In this document: in pieces, positions 9,064 to 18,350 of the stretch
How the letters are laid out: each line of letters opens with the position of its first letter
How positions within the stretch are numbered: the first letter of the stretch is position 1
Assembly (NCBI RefSeq): GCF_040049215.1
Contig: NZ_JBDZDN010000008.1
Span: forward strand, 1-64,000
DNA: 64,000 nucleotides
Reading direction: 5' to 3'
Source: Mesorhizobium_K sp040049215
Lineage (GTDB): Bacteria; Pseudomonadota; Alphaproteobacteria; Rhizobiales; Rhizobiaceae
Translations under genes and position numbers: made by a program
The notes under the pieces: model-generated
Databases searched by the model: none
Told to the model about the DNA's origin: nothing
The model's input: the letters and a program-made list of their open reading frames with translations, nothing else

Positions 9064-9663
9064 ATGGCAAGAAGAACGCGCGCTAATCGTCAGGACGAGA
9101 ACGGAAATCATGGCCTGGGCGCGCGGCTTCGGCACGCCCGCATCGGGGCAGGGCTGTACCTCAAGGACCTCGCCGAGAAGGTTGGCTGCTCCGAGAGTCT
9201 CATTTCGAAGATTGAGAACGAGAAGATTCTTCCGTCACTGTCTATGCTGCACCGAATCGCGCATGGTCTCGGCATCAGCATTGCACGCCTCGTGGAAGAT
9301 ACGGGGAACGCTTCCCTCGTACACATCTACCGTCCGCAAGATGCTGTATTCGTCGAAAAGAACATCCGGACCGGAAAAGGCATCCGACTGGAAAGCATCG
9401 TTGCGTCTTCGCTGAGCGATCTGCTGCAGATCAATATCCATCACATCCAGCCCGGCGGCTCCAGCGACGGGACAATCGAGCATCAGGGCCACGAATTCGG
9501 CTACATCCTTGAAGGTGAGGTGAGCCTGCACGTAGCGGGCGAACAGTACAGCTTGAAGCGGGGCGAAGGCTTTTTCTTCCGGTCGAACCTGCCGCACGGC
9601 TACAACAATCCGGGAAAGACGGTGGCGAAGGTCCTGTGGATCAACACGCCGCCGACATTCTGA
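9064..9663 (+). CDS. XRE-family regulator with C-terminal cupin domain
   Basis: A 199-residue transcription factor. The helix-turn-helix lies at about 22-75 (LRHARIGAGLYLKDLAEKVG, then SESLISKIENEKILPSLSML) and the cupin sensor domain at about 125-195 (HEFGYILEGEVSLHVAGEQY, PHGYNNPG). This architecture is common for regulators of amino acid and polyamine catabolism. I use the ATG at 9064, because the upstream extension (8968 onward) runs back into the neighbour's promoter. Divergent from the N-carbamoylase gene, which it probably controls. Confidence 0.85.
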   Translation: MARRTRANRQDENGNHGLGARLRHARIGAGLYLKDLAEKVGCSESLISKIENEKILPSLSMLHRIAHGLGISIARLVEDTGNASLVHIYRPQDAVFVEKNIRTGKGIRLESIVASSLSDLLQINIHHIQPGGSSDGTIEHQGHEFGYILEGEVSLHVAGEQYSLKRGEGFFFRSNLPHGYNNPGKTVAKVLWINTPPTF

Positions 9664-9664
9664 C

Positions 9665-9680
9665 GGGAGCGAAGCGCTCC
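9665..9680 (+). terminator. Short stem-loop after the XRE-cupin gene
   Basis: GGAGCG, loop AAG, CGCTCC form a 6-bp hairpin 2 bases past the stop codon, between convergent genes. There is no T-tract, so terminator function is weakly supported. Confidence 0.3.
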
Positions 9681-9681
9681 G

Positions 9682-10020
9682 CTAGGCGGAACCAGTCACG
9701 AGCGCGCGGTCGTCGACTAATGCATCCCCCACGATGTCGAAAAATGCACGGATACGCGCCGTCCGTTTCAATTCGGAGTAGGTCACGATCCATAGCTCCC
9801 GCTTCGTACAAGCGACTGGTTCGAACAGGCGGATCAGGTCGCTTTCCAGATCTCCAAGGTAGCAAGGCAGAACCGCTGCGCCGATGCCGGCGCGGACCGC
9901 AATGAGCTGATTGATGAGGCTGTTCGTTCGATAGACGATTGCCGATTCCGGTATCCGCGCAGCAAGCCAGTCAGCCGCATTGATGCCGCGGACGCCTTGC
10001 TCCCACCCGACGATTCCTAC
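9682..10020 (-). pseudogene. 3' fragment of a LysR-family regulator
   Basis: The minus-strand frame ends with about 110 residues typical of the second half of a LysR effector domain (TNSLINQLIAVRAGIGAAVL, PCYLGDLESDLIRLFEP, RELWIVTYSELKRTARIRAF). Upstream, beyond about 10020, the open frame continues only as non-coding antisense of the next SDR gene. The helix-turn-helix and first effector subdomain are absent. It is a remnant next to an operon that a LysR protein may once have controlled. Confidence 0.75.
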
Positions 10021-10201
10021 GGATATGGCGGCCGAACCCAGAACTCCCGGTGGGCCGAAATCGAGCAGCACCGAAAGAAGGATTGACGCCGCCAATGCTG
10101 CGGATCGGACTTTGCATGCTTTTACACGCAGGGTTCCGCGGATCATCCTCATCACAAAGGTTGCGCTGTCACAGGCGGTGGCGCATGGCGAGGGAAGCGT
10201 G

Positions 10202-10930
10202 ATGAGCTTGCGTGGCAAGACCATAGTCGTTACGGGCGCGGCAAGAGGTATTGGCGCGGCCTGCGCGGTAGAGATGGCAGGGCAGGGCGCACGTCTTGTC
10301 TGCGCCGACATTGATGACTGTTACGGCACGGTCGCCCGCATCATAGACATCGGCGGCCAGGCGCGCAGCCATCCTGTCGACGTTTCCGATAAGGAGTCCG
10401 TCTCTGACCTGTTTGCGTCGGTCGCCGCGACGGAAGGCGACCTAGACCACGTTTGCAACAGTGCCGGCGTTGTCCTCGAACGCAGCCTGCTCGACATGAC
10501 GCAAGACGAATTCGACACCGTCATCCGCATCAATCTCAAAGGCACTTTCCTCGTGGGGCAGGCGGCCTTGCGGCGCATAACGGCCGGCTCAGCGACGTTC
10601 GTCGCGTCCAATCTTGGCTACATCGGTCGTGCCGATCATTCCGCGTACGTGGCTTCGAAGCACGGCGTCATGGGTCTCGTGCGGTCTTGGGCGGAAGAGT
10701 TTGCTCCGGCGATCCGGATAAACGCCCTTTGCCCCGGCCCGACAAGCACGCGGATGCTCGCTGCCGATCAGCTTTCCGACAAATGGCGGGCGAAGGAACT
10801 TGACCTTCCGCTCAAGCGGTTCGCCGATCCTGCCGAAATCGCCCGCGCCGCGCGCTTCCTGGCCAGCGATGACGCCAGCTACATCACGGGACAGGGCCTC
10901 GGCGTCAATGGCGGGTCGGTGATGGCATGA
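10202..10930 (+). CDS. SDR-family oxidoreductase, first of three
   Basis: A 242-residue classical short-chain dehydrogenase, NAD(P)-dependent. It has TGAARGIG near residues 10-17, the CADIDD acidic end of beta-2 pointing to NAD rather than NADP, NSAGV in place of NNAG, and the catalytic YVASK. The ATG at 10202 has GAGGGAAG upstream, and the longer frame from 9980 is discarded. It is the first gene of a nine-gene plus-strand operon, and its stop overlaps the next start as ATGA. Probably oxidises a hydroxyl group of the compound imported by the operon's ABC transporter. Confidence 0.85.
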   Translation: MSLRGKTIVVTGAARGIGAACAVEMAGQGARLVCADIDDCYGTVARIIDIGGQARSHPVDVSDKESVSDLFASVAATEGDLDHVCNSAGVVLERSLLDMTQDEFDTVIRINLKGTFLVGQAALRRITAGSATFVASNLGYIGRADHSAYVASKHGVMGLVRSWAEEFAPAIRINALCPGPTSTRMLAADQLSDKWRAKELDLPLKRFADPAEIARAARFLASDDASYITGQGLGVNGGSVMA

Positions 10931-11751
10931 CCGACGTCGTTGCGACTACTCTGTCCGCTGCCCCTATGCAGGATGACGTCACCCTCGATTTTCGCGGACA
11001 GACAGTCGTTTTGTCGGGGGGATCGCGGGGAATCGGCTTGGCTGTCGCCAAGGCATTTGTCCGATCGCATGCCGATCTTCGTGTCCTCGCGGATGATCCC
11101 ACGCTCACTTCCGTCGTCGCCGAGTTGGCGACATCTGCGAAAGGCAAGGTATCCGGCCGCATTGGGGACATTGCGGAGTCGGGCGCGGCCACAGCGATGC
11201 TGTCGGATATTCCGAAGATAGACGTGCTGATTGCAAATGCCGGCATGGAGCGCCTTACGCCTATCGACGACCTTTCCGCCGAGGCGGAGGAATACTTCAG
11301 GCGCGTCATTGCGGTCAACGTCATCGGCACCTATCTCACCGTTCGCGCCGCAGTGCCGAAGATGCGAAGTGAATCGCGCATCATCCTGACCTCCTCTGTC
11401 TGGGGAAAATCCGCCGTTGGCGAGTTTGGCGCTTACATTGCCTCCAAACATGCCGTTATCGGGCTGATGCGCAGCCTTGCCCGGGAACTCGGACCGCGCG
11501 GCATTAGGGTCAATTGCGTCTGTCCCGGCTGGGTGCGGACGGAGGCTGCGCTCAAGTCGCTTCGGCAAATGTCCGAACGGTCAGGCATCGGCGAAGCCGA
11601 CATCCTTGACGAAGTTCTGACCTCGCAATGTCTTCCGGGGTTTCAGGCGCCCGACGACGTACCGGGACTGTTTGTGTTCCTAGCCTCGTCCCTGTCCCGA
11701 AACATAACAGGCCAAGCGATCAACATAGATCGCGGTGAATTCTTAGGGTGA
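10927..11751 (+). CDS. SDR-family oxidoreductase, second of three
   Basis: A 274-residue short-chain dehydrogenase with a 20-residue N-terminal extension before the Rossmann domain (SGGSRGIGLAVAKAF), then IANAG and the catalytic YIASK with CVCPGWVRTEA after it. It is clearly related to the following gene (shared CPGWV, DRGE and ITGQ features), so the two look like a tandem duplication with divergence. ATGA coupling to the upstream gene. A role in consecutive oxidations of one substrate is inferred. Confidence 0.83.
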   Translation: MTDVVATTLSAAPMQDDVTLDFRGQTVVLSGGSRGIGLAVAKAFVRSHADLRVLADDPTLTSVVAELATSAKGKVSGRIGDIAESGAATAMLSDIPKIDVLIANAGMERLTPIDDLSAEAEEYFRRVIAVNVIGTYLTVRAAVPKMRSESRIILTSSVWGKSAVGEFGAYIASKHAVIGLMRSLARELGPRGIRVNCVCPGWVRTEAALKSLRQMSERSGIGEADILDEVLTSQCLPGFQAPDDVPGLFVFLASSLSRNITGQAINIDRGEFLG

Positions 11752-11768
11752 GACAGGAGGGACTGGCT

Positions 11769-12545
11769 TTGTCAGCATTAAGCTTGAGGCTGGATGACAA
11801 GAAGGCATTGGTGGTCGGCGCATCCAGCGGGATCGGACGCGAAGTGGCGCGGGAGTTCGTCCTCCAAGGCGCCGATGTCACCGTGCTCGCCGACGAGGAG
11901 GCGATTTTCGAGGTCGCCGACTGCCTGGGCCAAGAAACCGGCAGGGTCATAAAAGCGCTTCGTTGCGACATCACCGACCGCGATCTGTTGCGCGCCAATC
12001 TCGCCGCGATCGACTGCCTCGACATACTCGTACACAATGCCGGGTTCGAGCGACTGACCCCGCTGGGCGACTTCAAATCCGAGGATTTGTTCCGCCGCAT
12101 CATCGACGTGAATTTGCTCGGCGCCTACTATGTAACTAACGAACTCGCGGGCCGCCTCCGCGACGGCGGGCGTGTTATCTACACCGCGTCGACCTATTCA
12201 AAATACGCGATTGCGCGGATGGCTGCCTACGCCAGCTCGAAACATGCGCTGGTCGGCATGCTGCGCAGCTTCTCGCACGAATTCGGGGGCCGCCGCATCA
12301 CGGTCAATGCCGTGTGCCCGGGTTGGGTCAATACCGAATTCTCGAACAGGTCCGTACGCCAGATCGCCCTTGATACCGGCAGAAGCGTTGAAGATGTTGG
12401 CAACGAGGTCCTGCGGCTCCAGGCCATGACGGGACATCTCGAGCCACGGGAAGTCGTCGGCGGGTTTTTGTTTTTAGCGTCCGATCTGGCCAAGGATATC
12501 ACGGGCCAGACAATTCACGTCGACCGTGGCGAGTACCAGGACTGA
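11769..12545 (+). CDS. SDR-family oxidoreductase, third of three
   Basis: A 258-residue short-chain dehydrogenase: GASSGIGREVA cofactor motif, VHNAG, catalytic YASSK and AVCPGWVNTE. The start is decided by an AGGAGG at 11755-11760, eight bases before a TTG at 11769. A GTG at 11748 overlapping the upstream stop is possible but lies in front of that ribosome binding site. It is a paralogue of the preceding SDR, and the next gene starts 2 bases after the stop. Confidence 0.82.
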   Translation: MSALSLRLDDKKALVVGASSGIGREVAREFVLQGADVTVLADEEAIFEVADCLGQETGRVIKALRCDITDRDLLRANLAAIDCLDILVHNAGFERLTPLGDFKSEDLFRRIIDVNLLGAYYVTNELAGRLRDGGRVIYTASTYSKYAIARMAAYASSKHALVGMLRSFSHEFGGRRITVNAVCPGWVNTEFSNRSVRQIALDTGRSVEDVGNEVLRLQAMTGHLEPREVVGGFLFLASDLAKDITGQTIHVDRGEYQD

Positions 12546-12546
12546 G

Positions 12547-13266
12547 ATGGGTAAGGTGCACAAACTGCGGTTCAAGGTCCAGCCGGTCGAAGCGGCCGAG
12601 CATGATCTGGTGATCACGCCGCGTGCGGTTTTCAACGCCGCCTACGCGGGACGCGATGCGGAAGACGTGGAGCGTCACATTGCGGATGTTGTGCTAGGCG
12701 GTGAACGGCCCCGGTTTCCCATCCCGTCGCTCGCGCCGGTGTCAGTCCACAATCTGGTCACCCTAGATGAGGTGCAGGAATACACGCCGAGCATGATCGG
12801 CGAGGTGGAATACGTATTGGTATTTCACCGGGGCCAGCTGTTCGTGGGCGTCGGATCGGACCATTGCGATTGGCTGCTGGAGAAGCACGATTTCGCCCAT
12901 TCTAAGAATGTCGCGCCCGACGTGATGGCCAACAGGCTGTGGCGTTGGTCCGATGTGCGAGATCATTTCGACGAACTTCTCCTGCGATGCCGCGTGCGCG
13001 TCGACGGCGCATGGCGAGTAACGCAGGAGGCCACTTGCTCGACGTTGCGAAGCCCGAATTTCTGGCTGGACCATGCAGCCTTCTCGGGCGGCATCGCCGA
13101 CGGAACGATGCTGTTCAGCGGGACGATCAACCATATCGCCGGCCTGCTGAAGGGTGATGCCTATGAAGTCTCGATGACTGATCCCCGGTTGGGCCGTGTC
13201 ATCTCGCACACCTACCAATGTATGCCTGCAACGGTGCCAAAACTATTGGACGTAAGGGGGGCCTGA
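12547..13266 (+). CDS. DUF2848 family protein
   Basis: A 239-residue protein matching the DUF2848 family as I know it, through the motif VGVGSDHCDWLLEKHDFAHS near residues 101-120 and the following tryptophan-containing VMANRLWRWSDV. The family has no established reaction. It is usually found beside amidases, SDRs and ABC transporters, and its fold has been likened to the fumarylacetoacetase C-terminal domain. Here it lies inside the operon between the SDRs and a deacetylase, so a hydrolase or isomerase step is a reasonable guess. Confidence 0.7.
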   Translation: MGKVHKLRFKVQPVEAAEHDLVITPRAVFNAAYAGRDAEDVERHIADVVLGGERPRFPIPSLAPVSVHNLVTLDEVQEYTPSMIGEVEYVLVFHRGQLFVGVGSDHCDWLLEKHDFAHSKNVAPDVMANRLWRWSDVRDHFDELLLRCRVRVDGAWRVTQEATCSTLRSPNFWLDHAAFSGGIADGTMLFSGTINHIAGLLKGDAYEVSMTDPRLGRVISHTYQCMPATVPKLLDVRGA

Positions 13267-13360
13267 CCTTGCTCCTTTTCTGCGGAACTTATGCCGGGAG
13301 CGTCTTTCCGGGTTCGACCGGACGCGAAACGCTGACGCTCCTTTTGATCTGGAGATGGAA

Positions 13361-14278
13361 ATGCAGCTTATCTTGAATCCGGTGCCGTGGCCGAGTGGAG
13401 CGCGTTGCGCGGTCGCCATCACTTACGATCTCGATGCCGACAGCCTGATCCACATCGCAAAGCCGGAAAACGCCGACACCTTTGTGTCCACCCAGTCCCT
13501 GCTTCGCTATGGTGCTCTGGTCTCGCTTCCGCGCATTTGCCGGATCTACGAGCATTTCGGCTTGAGGCAGACTTTCTTCATGCCTGCCTGGTGCGTCGAG
13601 CGTTATCCGGCGGCGGTAGAGACCATACTCAAGGGCGGCCACGAGATTGGACATCACGGCTACATCCATGAGAGCTACAATCAGCTGTCCAAGGATTTTG
13701 AGAGCTACTGGTTCGAGCGCGCCATCCGCGTATATGAGAAGCATGTCGGCTATCGCCCGCGTGGGTTTCGGGCGCCGCTCAACGAGTTCTCCAAGTTTAC
13801 GCTCGACCACCTGATCGAGGCCGGAATCGCCTATGACAGTTCGCTGATGGGCGACGACGTTCCGTATCTGCTGACAAGCCGTAACAGGCCCGGAAGCGTT
13901 CTGGAGATACCGCAGTTCATTGCCAATGATGACTATCCGCAATTCATGCACAATTGGGATCTCGGCATCGAAATGCCGATACAGTCGCCGCAGCGCGCGA
14001 AGGATGTCTATCTCGCCGAGTTCGACGCACAGTATGAATCGGGCGGCATGTGGATGACGGTTTGGCATCCCTTCCTCAGCGGCCGCACGTCCCGGGCCAA
14101 GATGCTGGTCGAAATCGTCGAATACATCGCTGCGAAGGGCGACGTGTGGTTCGCGACTATGGGCGAAATCCACGACCATGTTCAGGGTTGCATCGCCGCG
14201 GGAACGTGGAATCCGCGCACGGATGTCCTCCCATTCGACGTATCTCCGATCAAGGAACTGTCGCCGTTTCACGCGTGA
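13361..14278 (+). CDS. NodB-type polysaccharide deacetylase family hydrolase
   Basis: A 305-residue metal-dependent hydrolase of carbohydrate-esterase-4 type. The metal motif is TYDLDAD near residue 24, then HHGYIH (HxxxH) near 101-106, and RGFRAP near 135. It most resembles the cytosolic branch that includes PuuE allantoinase and the Helicobacter PgdA-like proteins, rather than secreted chitin deacetylases. There is no signal peptide, which fits action on a small imported C-N compound. ATGs at 13355 and 13361 are both possible starts. Confidence 0.78.
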   Translation: MQLILNPVPWPSGARCAVAITYDLDADSLIHIAKPENADTFVSTQSLLRYGALVSLPRICRIYEHFGLRQTFFMPAWCVERYPAAVETILKGGHEIGHHGYIHESYNQLSKDFESYWFERAIRVYEKHVGYRPRGFRAPLNEFSKFTLDHLIEAGIAYDSSLMGDDVPYLLTSRNRPGSVLEIPQFIANDDYPQFMHNWDLGIEMPIQSPQRAKDVYLAEFDAQYESGGMWMTVWHPFLSGRTSRAKMLVEIVEYIAAKGDVWFATMGEIHDHVQGCIAAGTWNPRTDVLPFDVSPIKELSPFHA

Positions 14279-14359
14279 ACGCGGCTGGGTGCAGGCAAGG
14301 AGACGCTTGCGCGCAGCTGACAAGTAAAATTAGCTGACAAACAAAAATGGGGAACAACA

Positions 14360-15541
14360 ATGGTCACTTACGAAAGGCTTAGCAGGGCAGGGCTCATCGA
14401 GGATGCAGGCGACGGCCTGCTCCGCATCCGAACCCTCGGCAGTCCCATGTCGAGGCGGCATTTCTGCAAACTGATGGCAATGGGCGCAGCCACCGCGATG
14501 GGATCGTACCGCCCGGCCATGGCTGCAGGCGAAGTTCGCTTCATGGGCTGGCAAGGATATGACGAGGCCTTCAACAATGGAGGATTCGCCAAAAACAACG
14601 GCATCACGGTCAGCGCGACCTATCAGAATGACAATGGCCACGCGATGACCATGATATCCAATGGCGGCATGGGCAACATGGATATTGTGACGCCGGATAC
14701 AGCCTATACCAAATTGATGGCTGAAGTGGGCATGCTGTCGCCAATCGACCTGTCGCGGGTGCCAAACTTCGGGGACCTCGACCCGTTCTTCCAAGACAAT
14801 CAGGGTATCCGCGTCGACGGTAACGTTTACGCGCTTCCGGTTGCCTGGACGATCATCCCGCTGATGTACAATCCGGCATTTGTGAAGGAAGTGCCGCAGT
14901 CCTGGTACGACCTGCTGAAGCCCGAGTTCCAAGGCAAGGTCGGAATGACCAACGACCTGATTTCGAACATGGTCGTTTTCGGCCTGGCTGTCAGCGGACG
15001 CAAGGACGCAACGCGTATTTCCAAGGCGGAATTGAAGGAAATGCTGGCCTTGATGGTCAAGCTCAAGAAGGAGCAGGCCAGGACCGTGGTCTCCAGCTAC
15101 GGCGAACTTACCGACCTCCTCTCCAGTGGGGAGATATGGATCTCACAAGGCTGGGTCCCGGTCCAATTGTGGGCCAAGCAGAAAGGCGCAGAGATACACT
15201 GGACAGTGCCGAAGGAAGGCGCGCATGTGCCGATCGATTGCATGGCCATCGTCAAGGACAGCCCGAACCTCGACGACACCTACACGCTCTTGAACAACGC
15301 GATCGGGGCCGAAGGACAGGCTTACGCCGCGAATATCAACGCAACTGGTGTGGTCAACACGAAAGCGATACCGCTGCTAAAGCCCGAGATCCTTCAGATC
15401 CAGCCGCATGATGACATTGTCGGCTTCTTCGAGAAGGCGACCGGCGGCCAGCCTCTCCCGCTTTGGCCGAGCGAGCCCGAGGGCGATCTTGCGACGTTCG
15501 ATGACGTGCTCGATGCCTGGGATAAGTTCCTCGCAGCCTAG
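14360..15541 (+). CDS. Extracellular solute-binding protein, spermidine/putrescine type
   Basis: A 393-residue periplasmic binding protein of the PotD/PotF family. A twin-arginine motif (MSRRHFCKLMAMGAATAMG, about residues 30-48) shows export by the Tat system in folded form. The start at 14360 has GGGGA upstream and gives a 29-residue lead before the motif, and an ATG at 14447 would give a conventional short signal. First of four transporter genes. Binding of a polyamine or similar cationic nitrogen compound is inferred from the family. Confidence 0.83.
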   Translation: MVTYERLSRAGLIEDAGDGLLRIRTLGSPMSRRHFCKLMAMGAATAMGSYRPAMAAGEVRFMGWQGYDEAFNNGGFAKNNGITVSATYQNDNGHAMTMISNGGMGNMDIVTPDTAYTKLMAEVGMLSPIDLSRVPNFGDLDPFFQDNQGIRVDGNVYALPVAWTIIPLMYNPAFVKEVPQSWYDLLKPEFQGKVGMTNDLISNMVVFGLAVSGRKDATRISKAELKEMLALMVKLKKEQARTVVSSYGELTDLLSSGEIWISQGWVPVQLWAKQKGAEIHWTVPKEGAHVPIDCMAIVKDSPNLDDTYTLLNNAIGAEGQAYAANINATGVVNTKAIPLLKPEILQIQPHDDIVGFFEKATGGQPLPLWPSEPEGDLATFDDVLDAWDKFLAA

Positions 15542-15565
15542 GATCGATCGATATGTAGATCGGTC
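15542..15565 (+). promoter_or_regulatory. Weak stem-loop after the Pot-type binding-protein gene
   Basis: GATCGATC and GATCGGTC can pair over 8 bp (one G-U pair) across an 8-base loop directly behind the stop codon. It occupies the same place as the hairpins behind the other two binding-protein genes but is weaker. Confidence 0.3.
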
Positions 15566-15669
15566 TTAGGGCGGCCGTGACAGGTTGGGTTCGCTGGCGG
15601 CTCTATTGCTGCAGCGAATCCGTTGTTGCATCTTTTCAACCTCGACAGGTGAACACAGGGGGCATCTGG

Positions 15670-16707
15670 ATGAGCGCGCTTGTCCAACTTAGACGGGTAT
15701 CCAAAGCCTACGGCGTCGTTAAGGCCGTGGAGCCTTTGGATATCGAAATCCAAGCCGGCGAGTTCATGGCGATCCTCGGACCGTCGGGCTGCGGCAAGAC
15801 GACCCTGCTGCGCATGATCGGCGGCTTCATCCAGCCGTCGACGGGAGAGATCATTCTGGACGGTGTCGACGTTACAAGGCTGGGGCCAGAGCGTCGCCCA
15901 ACCAACATGGTCTTTCAAGGCTACGGCCTGTTTCCGCACATGAGCGTCGCGCAGAACGTCAGCTACGGTCTCAGGTTGGCCCAAGTATCGTTGCCGGAAC
16001 GAAAACGGCGCGTCGAAGAAGCGCTGGCGCTGGTCCATCTCGAGGATTTCGGAGAACGCCGGATCGAGCAATTGTCCGGTGGCCAGCGTCAGAGGGTCGC
16101 GCTTGCGCGGGCGCTCGTCATGCGCCCCAAGGTGCTGCTTCTCGATGAGCCGCTGGCTGCGCTCGACCTCAAGCTGCGTCGCGCCATGCAAGAGGAGTTC
16201 AGGCGCATCCACGCCCTTATCGGCGGCACCTTCATATTCGTCACCCACGACCAGGAGGAGGCGATGTCGCTCGCGACACGTATTTGCGTCATGGATCGCG
16301 CTCGCGTCGTCCAAGATGGCACTCCGGAAGAGATTTATCGCAGGCCCGCGACACGATTCGTTTCACGCTTCATCGGCGAAGCGAACTTCTTCCACGGTGT
16401 GGCCCAGTCCAACGTCGTCACCTTGCGCAACGGCGCATCGTTCAGCGCGAAGGTTAACGACGGCGAGGTCGATTGTGTGGTGCGACCTGAAGATATTTGC
16501 CTGCCAGACCAGGGCGGATGCGACATAAGGGCCGAAGCGATTGTGGAAAATGTGACGTTCCTTGGCCATCACCGGCAATACCGGCTCTCCAGTGTTCTGG
16601 GAGACGACATCATCGTATCGTCGCGCGATCGAAGCCCAGATATCGATGTTGGGTCGACTGTCACGATCGGATGGCGCGTTGCCGACCAACGGATAGTTTC
16701 GCAATGA
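15670..16707 (+). CDS. ABC transporter ATP-binding protein, PotA type
   Basis: A 345-residue ATPase: Walker A GPSGCGKTT near residue 37, signature LSGGQRQRV, Walker B LLLDEPLAALD, switch histidine in FVTHDQEEA. The C-terminal regulatory TOBE-type domain (about 240-345) is present, as in polyamine and iron transporters. The ATG at 15670 has AGGGGG upstream, and the longer frame from 15577 has no such site. Its stop overlaps the permease start as ATGA. Confidence 0.88.
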   Translation: MSALVQLRRVSKAYGVVKAVEPLDIEIQAGEFMAILGPSGCGKTTLLRMIGGFIQPSTGEIILDGVDVTRLGPERRPTNMVFQGYGLFPHMSVAQNVSYGLRLAQVSLPERKRRVEEALALVHLEDFGERRIEQLSGGQRQRVALARALVMRPKVLLLDEPLAALDLKLRRAMQEEFRRIHALIGGTFIFVTHDQEEAMSLATRICVMDRARVVQDGTPEEIYRRPATRFVSRFIGEANFFHGVAQSNVVTLRNGASFSAKVNDGEVDCVVRPEDICLPDQGGCDIRAEAIVENVTFLGHHRQYRLSSVLGDDIIVSSRDRSPDIDVGSTVTIGWRVADQRIVSQ

Positions 16708-17558
16708 AAGACAGGTCGCTCTCCATTCGGGCGGCGCTGCAGCTCGCTCCAACCATTGGCGTACTGTTGTTCGTCTTCGTGCTACCAACGGCCTATTTCT
16801 TCGTCATATCGTTCTGGCGCGTCCGAGCCTTCAAGTTGCGGCCGGAGTTTACTTTTGATCAGTACCGACAAGTCCTTGCCGAATTCTCTGACCCGTTGCA
16901 GTTCACTCTCGCGCTTGCGTCTGTCGTTGCGATTGTGACTGTGCTGATCGCACTTGGGTTTGCCTATTTCTGCCGTTTTCAGGCCGGCCCCGCGGGACCG
17001 GCTTTTATCTTCCTGGTGTTGGTCACGCTCTTCGGCGGATATCTCACCAAGATCTACATGTGGAAGACCATCCTCGGCTCGGCCGGCATCCTGAACACCG
17101 CGCTTATGGAACTCGGGCTGATCGACAGCCCGATCACTGCGCTTCTCTACAGTCCGGTCGCTGTTATCATCACGCTTGTACACTATACGCTGCCACTTGC
17201 GATCCTGCCGATCTACGGGGCGCTCCGCGGCGTTGAAGATGTGCCACTGGAGGCAGCTCGCGATCTCGGCGCGGGTCGGTTGCGGACGTTTTTCGATATT
17301 GTCTTGCCGCAGATCCGGTCAGGTATTGTCGCGGCCTTCAGCCTCTCCTTCATTTTCACGGCCGGGGACTACGTGACGCCACTGATGGTCGGCGGTCCCA
17401 ACGCGTCGATGATTGGGGTCTTTATCCAGAACCAGTTTGGAAACCGCTTGAATTCGCCTCTCGGGTCTGCGCTTTCGTTCGTCGTGATTGCAAGTTGCAT
17501 GGTGATCGTCCTGGCGTTTGCGACCGCAATGGTGTCCGTGACCAGGAGCCGGAGATGA
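16704..17558 (+). CDS. ABC transporter permease, PotB type
   Basis: A 284-residue inner-membrane permease with about six membrane segments. The N-terminal segment is GVLLFVFVLPTAYFFVISFW and the EAA loop is EAARDLGAGRLRTFFDIVLP near residue 190. Coupled by ATGA overlaps to both the ATPase gene before it and the PotC-type gene after it. Confidence 0.88.
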   Translation: MKDRSLSIRAALQLAPTIGVLLFVFVLPTAYFFVISFWRVRAFKLRPEFTFDQYRQVLAEFSDPLQFTLALASVVAIVTVLIALGFAYFCRFQAGPAGPAFIFLVLVTLFGGYLTKIYMWKTILGSAGILNTALMELGLIDSPITALLYSPVAVIITLVHYTLPLAILPIYGALRGVEDVPLEAARDLGAGRLRTFFDIVLPQIRSGIVAAFSLSFIFTAGDYVTPLMVGGPNASMIGVFIQNQFGNRLNSPLGSALSFVVIASCMVIVLAFATAMVSVTRSRR

Positions 17559-18334
17559 CCTCGATGCACCGGTATGCCTGGAACGGTTTCGGTGCCGCGG
17601 TCATCGGCTTCATGCTGTCGCCTCTGGTCGTCCTCGTGGTGTTCTGTTTTTCGTCCAGCCCGCTCTTGACGCTTCCGATCGAGGGCTGGTCGCTGCATTG
17701 GTTTGCCGACGCCTTCGCCCGTCCCGGATTTCTGCTCGCTTTCCGCAACAGCCTTATCGTGACTGTCTGCGTGGGGGCGACGTCTACGATCATCGGAACC
17801 ATGGCGGCCATGGCCCTGAGTACCATGCGACCGGGGTTGTCGGTCGGGCTGATGCTAGCTGTGACGGTTCCAATCATGGCACCGCCTTTGCTGCTGGGCG
17901 TGGCGCTGCTCACCTTCTATTCGACCTGGCTCAACCTGACGCTTGGCCTGCCCACCGTCATCCTCAGTCATCTGGTGTTCACGCAGCCATTCGTTATTCT
18001 CGTCATCAACGCGCGAATGGCTTCATTCGATCACGCCGCGGTTGAGAGCGCCCGTGATCTCGGGGCCGGACCACTGCGGGCGTTCTTCGATGTGACGCTG
18101 CCCATTATCGCGCCCAGCGTCGTCGGTGGCGCGCTGATTGCGATGGCCCTGTCGCTTGACGATTTCCTGGTCACTTTCTTCACGATCGGCGGCAGCAACA
18201 CGCTTCCCACCTTCATGTGGGGTATGCTGCGAAAAGGTGTCGATCCAAGCATCAATGTGGTGGCCACGCTGATCATGCTGCTATCGATCGGCACGACTGT
18301 CTTTGGCCTGCGCATCACGCAGTACAGAGGCTAG
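17555..18334 (+). CDS. ABC transporter permease, PotC type
   Basis: A 259-residue second permease, with EAA loop ESARDLGAGPLRAFFDVTLP near residue 170 and the family's LDDFLVTFF segment. The ATG overlaps the upstream stop. It is the last gene of the operon and converges with a LysR regulator gene 38 bases away. It completes a four-part importer for a polyamine-like compound. Confidence 0.88.
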   Translation: MTSMHRYAWNGFGAAVIGFMLSPLVVLVVFCFSSSPLLTLPIEGWSLHWFADAFARPGFLLAFRNSLIVTVCVGATSTIIGTMAAMALSTMRPGLSVGLMLAVTVPIMAPPLLLGVALLTFYSTWLNLTLGLPTVILSHLVFTQPFVILVINARMASFDHAAVESARDLGAGPLRAFFDVTLPIIAPSVVGGALIAMALSLDDFLVTFFTIGGSNTLPTFMWGMLRKGVDPSINVVATLIMLLSIGTTVFGLRITQYRG

Positions 18335-18350
18335 TCGACAAGCGCGGCAA

